From assembly GCA_023614405.1 (NCBI GenBank), contig CM042689.1, forward strand, positions 281,239,533-281,303,532: 64,000 nucleotides of DNA, given 5' to 3'. Made by a program: the position numbers and the translations under genes. The notes under the pieces are model-generated. The model was not told the DNA's origin. It worked only from the letters and a program-made list of their open reading frames with translations, and did no database searches. Shown in pieces: positions 20,887-33,515 of this stretch. The DNA is from Avena insularis. Taxonomy: Eukaryota; Streptophyta; Magnoliopsida; Poales; Poaceae. Each line of letters opens with the position of its first letter. Position 1 is the stretch's first letter.

Positions 20887-23191
20887 TTGGAGCCGCCCCA
20901 GGAGGAGTTGCCGGTACCAGCAGAATCGCCGTCATCGACTTCGTCGTTCACCCCCATCGCGGACCCTCTCCTGAGCCTCGGTGAGCCTCCCACGAACCCC
21001 ACCTGTCGCGTTAGGGTTCTGTCTCGCCGGCACTTCCCGACGTTGACGATGAGCCGTAGTCGTTCGATTAGATTTAGATCATGCGTCCAAGATCGCCTCT
21101 GACACAGCGTTATGAGTCATTGTTGGTAGACCCCCGTCGGTTGAGCCCAAGTTGCGGAGTGACACTGGGCCGGCCCATTAACCTCTCCCGCGCGACCCAA
21201 CCGTTTGAATTTAGATTTTTCTATTTTAATTCAAACACAGTTCTGTGCATAGATTCAAAAACCAACCCAGCTTGATCCAGTGAACCAAATTGCATGAAAC
21301 CAGTTTTGTTAGAAAGGTACTGAAATGCTTAATCCAAGCCTGTTGGATTCAAATCATTTGGATCTGTAGATAAACCTTGGTAAAAATAACAAGGCAGAAG
21401 CTTTTCTGCATTCAAACATTTTTCAAAATTCAACCATAATAGCTTTTGAGTTGATTTCAACTCTCAAAAATCACATTTAATCATACCTTTCAGAATATAT
21501 AAAAACATATGGGTTTACTTACAGAAATAGTGTTCAAGTAATAAAAGAATGCCACATAGGCATTTCTAGTCACTTTATTTATTTAAAATAAAAAGGTTAA
21601 ACCTTATTAAATTGTGACACCACTTTAAATCACATTCCCATGTACTGAAATATGTGGTGATGACACGTGTCAACATGATCCCATGTTTGAGTTTGAGAAT
21701 ATTAAATCTTAAGTAGTTTTTCAATGAGTAGAAATTATTTTTCTCAAATTAAAATAAATAAGACAAATGCTTTAATCTAGTAATGTTAAGTGATGATGCT
21801 AGATCATCTCTAGTGCACCTTTGTGTGATGATTGAAAATAGTTAAGTATTGAGATTGGTGATTGTGTACCTCGTATTTATTTATAGACGCTAGTACCGAC
21901 CAAGGATACGAGGAGGAAGGAGGATACTACGAGGAAGAAGCCGAGGAGAACTTCAACCACTACTCTGCACAAGGCAAGCTAACACTTGCAACTTAGCAAG
22001 TTTATACTACTATCCTAGCAAGCCAAACTATGCAAGTTTTACTTGCAAGCTTACACCCCTTGATACCCCATCCTAGTTTTACTCACAAGCTGATTACCTT
22101 ATTTCTTTATCAAAGCTTTCTCTTAGAGTTTACTTAGTAACTTGTAGATTCTAGAAAGATAATTGAAGGTAGCATAAAATTTGGCCTAAGTTAGATAATC
22201 TTGATATCATCCTAAGGCATGAGATTGAACTTAGTTAATCTCCACTTGTTTACCACCCCTCATTAGTACTTACCACCACTTGTAGATGCTAGTGCTAAGC
22301 ATAAAACTTGATCAACTTTAGATGGGAATACTTGGTGAAACTGGCTATGAAAACCTTAGAATGATGAGTCATTCTACTGAAATGTTTTGGACATGTGTTC
22401 TCGGACACCATATGATTTTGATGATGAAAATGTTGAGGCATGAGCCTTAGCCCTTTATAAAAATGATGGTTGTCTGGATGCGATACCATTCCAATTTTAC
22501 CGTATAACCACAATATCCGAAAATTGGGTAGGGCTTGACTGGAAATTTATATACCTTAGTATGGGTTCCCTCGCGGCCAAGGTCTGAGCTGAGGCTACCT
22601 TGTGAAGATTGTCCACCTGTGCAGTACCCAAGATGACAGTTGGTCATGGTTGGGAGGCCAAACTCACAGGAGAGGTGCCTATACTAGGGCGTGTGATGGA
22701 AAGGTTAGGATTGATTATCCACATACTGAGTATTGTGAATTCAGGATTTATTCCTGACGGATGTATCGAATGTTGTGGTGAAAGTGTACAATCTCTGCAG
22801 AGTGTTAAACTATTCGAATAGCCGCGTCCATGATTATGGACGATTAGAGTGCCATCTTGTTCCCCCGTCAGATGTTTTCAAAATGACTTGTGAAATGAAT
22901 TGAGACTTTGACTTGACCACAACAGTGTTGTGATATGAAATTCAAGTTCCCACTTAGGAGTTATAAAATCTCAACTAGCTTTCTTGCTTCTGAACTTAGT
23001 AGAGGTAAATCTGGCTTTTTTCAAAACAACCCTAGAGCTTAGTGTCCTAACTACAAAAACTCCCTTCACTTGTTAGTATTAGATTGTGAGTACTTAAAGA
23101 GTACTCATGGCTTTGTCCCTGGCTATTCCCATGGCCAGACTATGAAGAGGAGTATCAGGATGATGGATCGCAGGAAGGTTACGACAACTAG
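20887..23191 (+). other. putative spliced acidic ORF inside LTR C1
   Basis: Three exon-like blocks are in compatible phase. The first ends at 20980 before GTGAGC. The second is 21887-21973 (87 bp) between TTTATAG and GCAAGC, a GC-type donor. The third is 23139-23191, after GGCCAG and ending in TAG. Each junction splits a codon after its first base. Block 2 encodes a Glu/Tyr-rich stretch (QGYEEEGGYYEEEAEE) and block 3 YEEEYQDDGSQEGYDN then stop. No ATG is present in the first block in this frame, so the start is unknown. Splicing is inferred only. Confidence 0.4.
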
Positions 23192-23455
23192 GATCATCTC
23201 CCATCGTCAGCATTGCCTATGACCCCGAAGATGGAGCTTCACCTACGCTATCGTTACTATTACGTTTTTTTCCGCTGTCTGAATTGTATTAAGAACTGGA
23301 TCATGAGATCCTTATTTGTGTAAGACCTTATGTATGGTTTGTAATGGATAATATACTGTGATATCCAAATCTGTTATGTCTCGCAAAAATGGTAATCCTG
23401 GGATTGTGATGTATGGCATAACAGGCATCTGGGATTAAAAATCTAGGTGTTGACA

Positions 23456-23472
23456 AGTCAGTATCAGAGCCA
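23456..23472 (+). other. primer-binding site, C internal domain 1
   Basis: AGTCAGTATCAGAGCC directly after the LTR. Internal domain 2 has the canonical AGTCGGTATCAGAGCC; this copy carries one G-to-A change in the tRNA-Met complement. Confidence 0.8.
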
Positions 23473-23684
23473 TCCTGACCATAGGAGACCGTAGTTACAC
23501 TGGACGTTGAATCAAAAACTTAGTTTTAAAACCCAAGGAATTGTGTATTTATAAAAAACTTATTCCCATTCTCATCACCTTGATTCTTTCATAAAAATTC
23601 ATGTTCCTCAAAAACTCTTGCAAAATACATAAAATTTGACACACTTGATCACTCTACTAACTTACTCATCCTATATTCTTATAG

Positions 23685-24469
23685 ATGGACGTGAAGTACA
23701 TCAAGTTTTATCAGTTGGGGAATGGAGGAGAACTCATCTTTGAGCGTGACTTGGACCAGCTTTGAACTTGGGCGTCGCACTTTGAGTTCTTGAACGGCTC
23801 AATGATCAAGGAGGAGAAGATCTGCAGTGGCTAGTTGTTGCAAGTCTCAGAGGAAAGATTGAACCTCCCGCTGCAGACGGAATTCAGTTCACCTTAAGAG
23901 AGAACAACTGGCTAGATGCACTTGCCAGGGCCATGCAGGAAGCTCTTGCCCGTCTATGTGGGCAGAGTATCAATCAGATCAAGGGAACCCGCTTTGAGTT
24001 TTATCCAAGGCGTGATGCTATGGGACAGGCACTGGAAGCCCCACATCACCCAGAGCTGAAGACTCAGTTGGACCACCTTAGCTTCATGATGTATGATCGT
24101 CAGCAGGAACTGGACAATGCCCGTGACTACACCAACCACAAGTCCGCCATCGTTAAGACGAAGGATCAGACCATCGCCATGCTAGTGAAGGATCGCAAGT
24201 CTCGTCGCCGTCAGCTCGACAAGGAGCGCATCATTGCCCGTCTTCGCCACCGTATCATGGATTTGGAGGAGACCATCCACGAGAGAGACATGCAGCTGGA
24301 GGAAAGGGAGAATGCCGGAGAAGATCTTCTAGGAGACCCCTACTCCTATCTCAGCGATGATGATGACTTTCTGGAGGATCAGGCCATGGAATTCTTCACC
24401 GATGAGGATGACTTCGCCTTCATCGATGACGATGATGAGGATGATGAGGACACTGACTCCGAGGAGTAG
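23685..24469 (+). pseudogene. ORF0 of C internal domain 1, broken
   Basis: Begins MDVKYIKFYQLGNGGELIFE and hits TGA at 23763. The region 23763-23810 is rearranged relative to copy 2. From 23933 the frame is open to 24469 and matches copy 2 closely, including the helical Arg/Glu-rich part and the Asp/Glu-rich C-terminus. See the intact copy at 33516-34310. Confidence 0.7.
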
Positions 24470-24704
24470 TAGCACTTGAGCACTAGCGTTAGTGAGTCGT
24501 ATTCGGTCCCACTGTATCGTAGTTTCCAGAATGGTTCGTAAAACCATCTGTTTTCCTTTGTTGTGGTGTGTGTTTGTATCGTGTGCTATGAATGAATGAA
24601 TGAAAAGCAAGTTTTTAGAAAATCCGAGTCAAACTTAAAAACTTTTCAAAGTCCCTGAACCTTAGAAATTTCCCTCTTTTCTCATGATCTATCTCAATTT
24701 TCAG

Positions 24705-25900
24705 ATGCCTCGCGGAGGAAGTGGTTCATCCCCGGACCAGATGTTGCAGATCCTGCAAATGTTGGTTTCGACCCTTGAAAAGCTGAAAGAGCAGAATGTC
24801 AAGCCAACTTATCCACCCTTCAGCAGATAGCTCAGCTGGCCCACAACAATCAAGGCCAAGGAAATCAGGACAACCATGGATCTAAGCTCAAGAATTTCCA
24901 GAACACCAACCCACCTGTTTTCACTAAGTCAGAAGAGCCCCTAGATGTAGATGATTGGCTGCAAACCATGGAAAACAACCTGGAAGTCGCCAGAGTGGAA
25001 GCTAACGAAAAAGTTATGTTCGCCACCCACTATCTAGCCGCAGATGCAAGAGCATGGTGGAACATCGTTCGTGCAATGACCGGAGGACAGATGATGACCT
25101 GGAAGGAATTCAAGGTCAAGTTGAACCCATGTGCCACCGGGTTTGATCAAGAGGATGAGAGATGAATTCAGAGAACTGAAGCAAGGAAGGATCACCGTAG
25201 TGGAATACCGTGACAAATTCTTGTCATTAGCTAGGTATGCCCCAGATGCGATCGACACTAAAGCCAAGAAGAAAGAAAGATTCATGAATGGTTTGCATGA
25301 TGAGATGCAGACTGTGTTGGTCAATATCCCCTTTGCTGATATTGAAGCCCTAGTCAACTCTGCCATTCAGATGGAAGGAAAGATCAACCAGGCCAATGAG
25401 AACCGCAAGCGTCGCATGATGCATCAGCTAGGAACCCATCATACACCAAAGTATCGCCCTAACCCATCTCCAGGATTTTCCCCAAGAACCAACAGACCCC
25501 CGATGAACTGTCCGACCTATCCCAACCGTGGAAACCCATGTCCCAGAGGAAATCACAACAACCCCGACAACTCTGGCAATTTCAACAGTGCACCACCCAA
25601 GTTCAACAACAACAATGGCACCACCAACACCAACACTGCCCCAAGGACTGGAAGCAATGTTGTGCCTGTTGCAGCAAAGGACAAGTCGCAAGTGACTTGT
25701 TATGACTATGGAAATAAGGGTCACTACTCCAATGAGTGCCCCAAGAAGAATGCCGCAGCCCCCAATGCAAATGCCCCAGCTCAGCAGCAGCGTCGTGTTC
25801 AGCCCAGAAGAAGGTTTGCCCCAGGGAACTCGCTCAACCGTAATGGTCGTCTTTTTCTCATGCATGCTGAAGAAGCCCAGAGAGCGCCAGATGTCGTGCT
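24705..25900 (+). pseudogene. gag of C internal domain 1
   Basis: ATG at 24705 (MPRGGSGSSPDQMLQILQML), then a frame change at about 24770 absent from copy 2. The capsid core follows: VMFATHYLAADARAWWN, then TWKEFKVKLN. A frameshift at about 25135 (shared with copy 2) ends in TGA; the correct frame resumes as GLIKRMRDEFRELKQGRITV. The zinc knuckle reads CYDYGNKGHYSNEC: the second Cys of CX2C is Tyr, also in copy 2. Nonfunctional. Confidence 0.9.
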
Positions 25901-26156
25901 GGGAATGTTTTCTGTTAATTCGGTACTTGCAAGAGTGTTGTTTGATTCTGGTGCATCGCACTCATTTGTCACCGAAGAATTTGCATGCACTAGTAAGATT
26001 CAACCAACCAAACGGAAGCATGTTATGATTGTTCAAATCCCCGGTTCAATCACCAAAGCTAGGCAAATTTGCAAAGTCGTCCCTATCCGAATCCATGGCA
26101 TAGATTTTTATGCTAATATGATAGTATTGGAACTAAAGGTTTGGAAGAAGTACTAG
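25901..26156 (+). pseudogene. protease of C internal domain 1
   Basis: Continues gag ORF 25131-26156. Active site LARVLFDSGASHSFVTEEF is intact here. The frame ends at [13 protein letters not shown] because of a 1-nt shift at about 26140; the correct frame ([18 protein letters not shown]) continues from 26141. The same shift exists in copy 2. Confidence 0.88.
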
Positions 26157-27723
26157 GAATCGATTGGATGTCCAAACATAAAGGATTAATTGACTGTGCC
26201 AAGAAATCCATAACCATGACTAGTACAGCCGGAATATCAGTCGAGCATGTATCTGAAACCTTACCTCATCAATTCAAGTGCAACAAGAGTATTGCCCAAC
26301 CTACCATTGACCAAGTTCGGATAGTCTGTGAATACCCCGATGTATTTCCAGATGTTTTGCCTGGTATGCCCCCAGATCGGGATATCGAGTTTATCATTGA
26401 ATTAATCCCTGGAACAGGACCCATAGCCCAGAGACCATATAGTATGAACCCGTCTGAACTAGCAGAACTAAAGAAGCAACTGGATGCCATGTTGGAAATT
26501 GGATTGATTCAACCAAGTGCGTCACCATGGAGATCACCTGTCTTGTTCATGGACAAGAAAGATGGAGGTAATCGTTTGTGTATGGATTATCGGAAGTTGA
26601 ATGATGTCACTGTTAAGAACAAGTACCCATTGCCCAAGATAGAAGATCTATTTGACCAGTTGACCGGTGCCAAGGTGTTTTCTAAAATTGACCTTAGAAC
26701 TGGTTATCATCAACTCAAGATTCGCGCAGAGGATATTCCCAAGACTGCCTTTACCACCAGATTGGATTATATGAGTATACCGTCATGTCTTTTGGATTAA
26801 CCAATGCCCCCTCTTATTTCATGAATCTCATGAATAAGATTTTTATGGACTTCCTAGATAAGTTTGTCGTTGTTTTCATTGATGACATTCTGATTTATTC
26901 CAAATCAGAAGAAGAACATGAGCTACACCTAAGGACCATTCTTGGAAACCTTAGAGGGCATCAGTTGTATACCAAGTTTAGCAAATGTGAATTCTGGTTA
27001 CAGGAGGTAGGATTCCTCGGCCACATTGTATCAGCCGGAGGAATTGTCGTTGATCCTGCAAAGGTGAAAGATGTCGAAGATTGGCAAGCCCCAACCACTC
27101 AAACCCAAGTTCGTGCATTTCTCAGATTAGCGGGATACTACCACAAGTTCGTAGAAGGATTCTCGAGTATCGCCAGACCCATGACCCAATTGCTGAAGAA
27201 GTACAAGAAGTTTGAATGGACGGACAAATGTGAAGCGAGTTTTCAAGAACTCAAGAGAAGACTGATTTCAGCCCCAATCTTGATCATGCCGGATATCACG
27301 AACCCGTTTGACGTGTATTGTGACGCATCCAAGATCAGTCTCGGATGTTTGCTAATGCAAGAAGGCAAAGTTATATCCTATCTATCTCGACAACTGAAAC
27401 AACATGAACAAAACTACCCAACCCATGACCTCGAGCTCGCAACCGTAGTTCTAGCCCTGAAGACATGGAGGCATTACCTGATGGAAAACCGTTGTGAGAT
27501 TTATTCGGATCACAAAAGCCTGAAGTATATATTCACTCAGAAGGAGCTGAATATGAGACAGAGAAGATGGATTGAGCTAATCAAGGATTATGGCCTGGAC
27601 ATTCACTATCACCCCGGTAAAGCCAACGTGGTAGCAGATGCCCTTAGCAGATTGCCGTGCCGCTTCAACTCCATGATTTTGAAGGAGGAACCAAGCCTGC
27701 ACAAAGAGATGGAGGATTTCTGA
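26141..27723 (+). pseudogene. reverse transcriptase and RNase H, C internal domain 1
   Basis: ORF 26141-26800 holds the RT fingers ([20 protein letters not shown], then [13 protein letters not shown]). A 1-nt deletion at about 26762, private to this copy, moves the frame. ORF 26785-27723 holds the palm ([18 protein letters not shown], a FIDD form of the YxDD box), the connection, and RNase H ([18 protein letters not shown], later [17 protein letters not shown]). It ends in TGA at 27721, shared with copy 2. Confidence 0.93.
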
Positions 27724-29217
27724 ATGGAATTAGTTAGTGAAGGATTTTTGGCTAGCATAGAACTTCAACCCACTTTGATCAGCCAGATCAAAGAGGCGCA
27801 GAAAGGGAATGCTAGTATCGACGGAATAAAGTGTCGTATCGATGCGAGCAAAGTACGGATTTACCGAAGATGAAGAAGGAGTTCTGTGGTACAAAGGAAG
27901 TCTTTGTGTACCAGCAGATTCAGAGTTAAAAGAAGTTATTCTGAAGGAAGCTCATGATACTCTTTATTCTATCCACCCCGGAGGAATGAAGATGTATCAG
28001 GATTTGAAGGAACAATTTTGGTGGCACAAGATGAAGAGAGAAATCGGAAGCTATATCGCCAAGCGTGATATATGTCAGAGAGTCAAGGCGGGACATCAAA
28101 GACCCGCGGGATTATTGCAACCTCTACAGATTCCGGAATGGAAATGGGATTCCGTTGGAATGGACTTTCTCACCGGATTCCCTACTTCTAGTAGGGAAAT
28201 GACTCTATCATGGTCATAGTTGACAGATTGTCCAAAGTCGCCCATTTCTTACTAGTCAAGACCATATATCAGAGTTCGAAGCTAGCGGAGTTATACATCG
28301 CTAGAATCGTCAGTTTGCACGGAGTCCCCAAGAACATCGTATCTGATCGAGGAACTCAGTTTACCTCGAGATTCTGGAAGAAAGTCCAAGAAGGTTTAGG
28401 AACCCGACTATATTTCAGCACAACTTATCACCCTCAGACCGATGGACAAACGGAGCGAGTAAATAAACTACTCGAAGACATGTTTAGAGCATGTGTGTTA
28501 GAGTATGGATCTAAATGGGAAGACTGTCTGCCGTTCGCAGAATTTTCATACAACAACAGTTATCAAGCTAGTTTGCAAATGGCCCCATTTGAATTCATGT
28601 ATGGAAGGAAGTGTCGCACCCCTTTGAACTGGTCGGAAGTAGGAGAGAGTCAGATTTTCGGACCCGACATCCTACGAGAAGCGGAAGAGAAAGTTCACAA
28701 GATTCGTGAGCACCTCAAGACCGCCTGATCAAGATGGAAGAGTTACACCGACAAGAGACGTCGAGACCTCGCCTTCAACATCGGAGATTTTGTGTACCTT
28801 AAAGTGTCGCCATTGAAAGGAATGCAGCGTTTCCAACTGAAGGGAAAGTTAGCCCCCAGATATATCGGACCCTTCAAGATTCTGAACCGTCGAGGAGAAG
28901 TATCGTATCAGTTGGAACTGCCAGAAGAGATGTCAGCCGTGCACAATGTGTTACATATCTCGTTACTTCGCAAATGCCTCGAAGTTCCGGAAAAGACTGA
29001 AGTTTTCAAGAACATTGATCACCGGACCATAGAAATCAACGATGACCTGACCTATCCCGAAGTACCCATCCATATTTTGGAAGAAGCTTTTAGAACTACC
29101 AGAACCCGAAGCATCAAGTTTCTCATGATCCAGTGGAGCAACCACACGGAAGAGGAAGCTACCTAGGAGCGCGAAGATCACATCAGGACGGAGTTTCCCG
29201 ATCTCTTCAAATCCTAG
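27724..29217 (+). pseudogene. integrase and chromodomain, C internal domain 1
   Basis: ORF 27842-28219 has the zinc-binding H2C2 region, but the first Cys is Arg (KRDICQ; copy 2 has KCDICQ). A frameshift near 28195 (shared) precedes ORF 28210-28728 with DRGTQFT and QTDGQTERVN of the DDE core. TGA at about 28726 is private. ORF 28792-29166 holds the C-terminal domain (KGKLAPRYIGPFKILNRRGE) and a chromodomain (EVPIHILEEAFRTTR, KFLMIQWSNHTEEEAT). It ends at TAG where Trp is expected (shared with copy 2). Confidence 0.9.
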
Positions 29218-29260
29218 GTAATCTTTTTCATCCTTTTTCAAATCTCGGGACGAGATTTTG

Positions 29261-29277
29261 TTTAAGGGGGCAAGTCT
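29261..29277 (+). other. polypurine tract, C internal domain 1
   Basis: TTTAAGGGGGCAAGTCT directly before LTR C2, preceded by ATCTCGGGACGAGATTTTG. Confidence 0.8.
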
Positions 29278-30570
29278 TGTAACATCCCAAAAATATTAAA
29301 CATGGATCATCAAACTCTAATCATAAAAATTAGGGTTAACAAAAACTTTTCCATCTCAAAATATGAAAGCATTCATGTGTATGTGTATTTAAATTAGGAG
29401 TTCATTTGAATTGCCATGGTTCGGTGATACATTGCTTGTAAAATGATTCTTAGATGAAATAAACATCATCTAAATCATACCCAAACTTTTCCCAAAGACA
29501 AACAACTCAAAATGAACAAATGAAGTGAATGGTCACTTTGGCCAAATTAACTCCCATGCCTACTTTGGCTATTCCAAGCACTCAAAACTTAACAGAAACA
29601 TTTGTGGATCTTTGCACCCCTTGTTAGTACACCTAATGAGGTACCAAGGCCCACTTTGTGATCTTCCAAAAACATTCAAATGCTAAGTTTAAATGACTGT
29701 TCAAAATTGAATCTATCTCATATGGGAAGATCCCACTATTTCAAAAACTACTCAAACAAGTTCAATTTTCAAAACCCAAGAAACCACAGAGTCTCCAGCA
29801 TATGCCTAGCACACGCACCAAAAATCTTTTCAAAATTCAAAAAAAAGTTTCTTGCGGCCATTTCATCAAACACCTTGTAGATTCAAATCAAACAAACCAT
29901 AAACATTATAGTGTGCAGTAAAATTGGCCTAACATGTTCCCTCTCTGGCAACTAGCCCTTAGTAGATCATCTAGCCCCTTTTACTATCTTTAGCACCACT
30001 GTAAGCAAGCCTAGCCATCAATGGTGAGCATGCCGAGAGCAAACTTGCCACCCCATTATCGCCGGCGAGCAAGCAGCCACACTAGCCTCGCCAACCTTGT
30101 CTGGGACATGCAGCACCGTCGATCGCCACTCCATGTCCCAGCCTCGAGCAATGCCAGCCACTAGACCACATGCCACGCTCATGCCAAACTTCTCTGCGAC
30201 CATGTCGAGGGCACGCTCGTGCGCCACGCTCGACCAGCACCAACAGACCGCGCGCCGCCCTTGCCGCGTGCGTAAGTGATTGCCAGCACCCCAGCACCCC
30301 GCCAGACATGCCCGTTCACCGTCGCGCGGACCATACTCATTGTGCGCCATCAAAAACCCCGTCGGACCTGCCGAGAGCGTTGAAGCATTCCGACCAATAA
30401 GCACCGCCCCACGCCTCGCCACCATGCCATTGAGCTTCGCCAGGGAACATAGAACCGCCACCTACCGTCGCCCACGCTGATAGCTTCATGTGCCGTCGCC
30501 CACGCTGATAGCTTCATGTGCCGTCGACCACGATAAGCTCAGCCCGCGCTCGTCGGTCCCCTCTCGCCAC

Positions 30571-30578
30571 TATAAATA
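30571..30578 (+). promoter_or_regulatory. TATA box of LTR C2
   Basis: TATAAATA in the same context as in C1. Confidence 0.7.
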
Positions 30579-30699
30579 GAGGCCTCCCCGCTCGATTTCT
30601 TCACACCAGTTCGCTCCCCACCTCTCACTGATCACACCCACTCACCCCTAGAGCAAGGCGAGCACCAGGTGGCCAGAATTTCACCGGAGTTTGCCGCCG

Positions 30700-33022
30700 C
30701 AGAGGAGGAGAGGCGTCGTCGATTGGAGCCGCTCCTGGAGGAGCTGCCGGTACCAGGAGAATCGCTGTCGTCGACTTCGTCGTTCGCCCCCATCGCCGAC
30801 CCTCGCCTGAGCCCCGGTGAGCCTCCCACGACCCCCACTGGTTAGGTGCCGTGTGGGGTTACATCGCCTGACGTGGGACGATGAGCCGTAGGCTCGATTA
30901 GATTTAGATCGTGCGGCGAGATCGCCTGCATACAGCGTTATGAGCTGCCGTAGACCCACTGAGCCGAGCTCAAGATCATGAGTGACGCTGGGCCGGCCCA
31001 TTAACCTCTCCCGCGTGACCCAACCGTTTGAATTTAGATTTTTCTATTTTAATTCAAACACAGTTCTGTGCATAGATTCAAAAACCAACCCAGCTCGATC
31101 CAGTGAACCAAATTGCATGAAACCAGTTTTGTTAGAAAGGTACTGAAATGCTTAATCCAAGCCTGTTGGATTCAAACCATTTGGATCTGTAGATCAACCT
31201 TGGTAAAAATAACAAGGCAGAAGCTTTTCTGCATTCAAACATTTTTCAAAATTCAACCATAATAGCTTTTGAGTTGATTTCAACTCTCAAAAATCACATT
31301 TAATCATACCTTTCAGAATATATAAAAACATATGGGTTTACTTACAGAAATAATGTTGAAGTAATAAAAGAATGCCACATAGGCATTTCTAGTCACTTTA
31401 TTTATTTAAAATAAAAAGGTTAAACCTTATTAAATTATGACACCACTTTAAATCACATTCCCATGTACTGAAATATGTGGTGATGACATGTGTCAACATG
31501 ATCCCATGTTTGAGTTGGAGAATATTAAATCTTAAGTAGTTTTTCAATGAGTAGAAATTACTTTTCTCAAATTAAAATAAATAAGACAAATGCTTTAATC
31601 TAGTAATGTTAAGTGATGATGCTAGATCATCTCTAGTGCACCTTTGTGTGATGATTGAAAATAGTTAAGTATTGTTTGGTGATTGTGTACCTCGTATTTA
31701 TTTATAGACGCTAGTATCGACCAAGGATACGAGGAGGAAGGAGGATACTACGAGGAAGAAGCCGAGGAGGACTTCAACCACTACTCTGCACAAGGCAAGC
31801 TAACACTTGCAACTTAGCAAGTTTATACTACTATCCTAGCAAGCCAAACTATGCAAGTTTTACTTGCAAGCTTACACCCCTTGATACCCCATCCTAGTTT
31901 TACTCACAAGCTGATTACCTTATTTCTTTATCAAAGCTTTCTCTTAGAGTTTACTTAGTAACTTGTAGATTCTAGAAAGATAATTGAAGGTAGCATAAAG
32001 AGCATAAAATTTGTCCTAAGTTAGATAATCTTGATATCATCCTAAGGCATGAGATTGAACTAAGTTAATCTCCACTTGTTTACCACCCCTCATTAGTGCT
32101 TACCACCACTTGTAGATGCTAGTGCTATGCATAAAACTTGATCAACTTTAGATGGGAATACTTGGTGAAACTGGCCATGAAAACCTTAGAATGATGAGTC
32201 ATTCTACTGAAATGTTTTGGACATGTGTTCTCGGACACCATATGATTTTGATGATGAAAATGTTGAGGCATGAGCCTTAGCCCTTTATAAAAATGATGGT
32301 TGTCTGGATGCGATACCATTCCAATTTTACCGTACAACCACAATATCCGAAAATTGGGTAGGGCTTGACTGGAAATTTATATACCTTAGTATGGGTTCCC
32401 TCGCGGCCAAGGTCTGAGCTGAGGCTACCTTGTGAAGATTGTCCACCTTTGCAGTACCCAAGATGACAGTTGGTCATGGTTGGGAGTCCAAACTCACAGG
32501 AGAGGTGCCTATACTAGGGCGTGTAATGGAAAGGTTAGGATTGATTATCCGCATACTGAGTATTGTGAATTCAGGATTTATTCCTGACGGATGTATCGAA
32601 TGTTGTGGTGAAAGTGTACAATCTCTGCAGAGTGTTAAACTATTCGAATAGCCGCGTCCGCGGTTATGGACAGTTGGAGTGGCCATACTGTTCCCCCGTC
32701 AGATGTTTTCAAAATGACTTGTGAAATGAATTGAGACTTTGACTTGACCACAACAGGGTTGTGATATGAAATTCAAGTTCCCACTTAGGTGTTATAAAAT
32801 CTCAACTAGCTTTCTTGCTTCTGAATTTAGTAGAGGTAAATCTGGCTTTTTGCAAAACAACCCTTGAGCTTAGTGTCCTAACTACAAAAACTCCCTTCAC
32901 TTGTTAGTATTAGTTTGTGAGTACTTAAAGAGTACTCATGGCTCTGTCCCTGGCTATTCCCGTGGCCAGACTATGAAGAGGAGTATCAGGATGATGGACC
33001 GCAGGAAGGTTACGACAACTAG
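30700..33022 (+). other. putative spliced acidic ORF inside LTR C2
   Basis: Same design as in C1: block 1 ends at 30816 (GTGAGC follows), block 2 is 31708-31794, block 3 is 32970-33022 ending TAG. All splice-like dinucleotides and the 87-bp length of block 2 are kept. In block 1 the frame reads LEELPVPGESLSSTSSF without stops back to near the TATA box, and without an ATG. Confidence 0.4.
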
Positions 33023-33286
33023 GATCATCTCCCATCGTCAGCATTGCCTGTGACCCCGAAGATGGAGCTTCGCCTACTCTGTCGTTACTATTACGTTTTT
33101 TTCCGCTGTCTGAATTGTATTTAGAACTGGATCATGAGATCCTTATTTGTGTAAGACCTTATGTATGGTTTGTAATGGATAATATACTGTGATATCCAAA
33201 TCTGTTATGTCTCGCAAAAATGGTAATTCTGGGATTGTGATGTATGGCATAACAGGCATCTGGGATTAAAAATCCAGGTGTTGACA

Positions 33287-33303
33287 AGTCGGTATCAGAG
33301 CCA
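33287..33303 (+). other. primer-binding site, C internal domain 2
   Basis: AGTCGGTATCAGAGCC directly after LTR C2; canonical tRNA-Met complement. Confidence 0.82.
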
Positions 33304-33515
33304 TCCTGACCATAGGAGACCGTAGTTACACTGGACGTTGAATCAAAAACTTAATTTTAAAACCCAAGGAAGTGAGTATTTATAAAAAACTTATTCCCAT
33401 TCTCATCACCTTGATTCTTTCATAAAAATTCATGTTCCTCAAAAACTCTTGAAAAATACATAAAATTTGACACACTTGATCACTCTACTAACTTACTCAT
33501 CCTATATTCTTATAG

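Larger units (their letters stand above)
19471..23455 (+). repeat. LTR C1 (3985 bp)
   Basis: TGTAACATCCCAAAAATATT...GTGTTGACA. Nearly identical over its length to C2 and C3. It differs from both by lacking a 28-bp tandem duplication near position 1200 and an 8-bp repeat (AAAGAGCAT type) near 22175. Contains a TATA box and a GC-rich transcribed block. Confidence 0.95.
29278..33286 (+). repeat. LTR C2, middle (4009 bp)
   Basis: Shared by both internal domains: it is the 3' LTR of the first and the 5' LTR of the second. It shares with C3, but not C1, a 28-bp tandem duplication (30467-30494 and 30495-30522) and an 8-bp repeat near 31996. No target duplication flanks it. Confidence 0.95.

Noticed and set aside
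25130..25170. Programmed frameshift in gag of C
   Set aside because: The shift is in the capsid region, leads at once to a stop, and has no slippery heptamer that I can see. Its presence in both copies is better explained by local duplication of a dead element.
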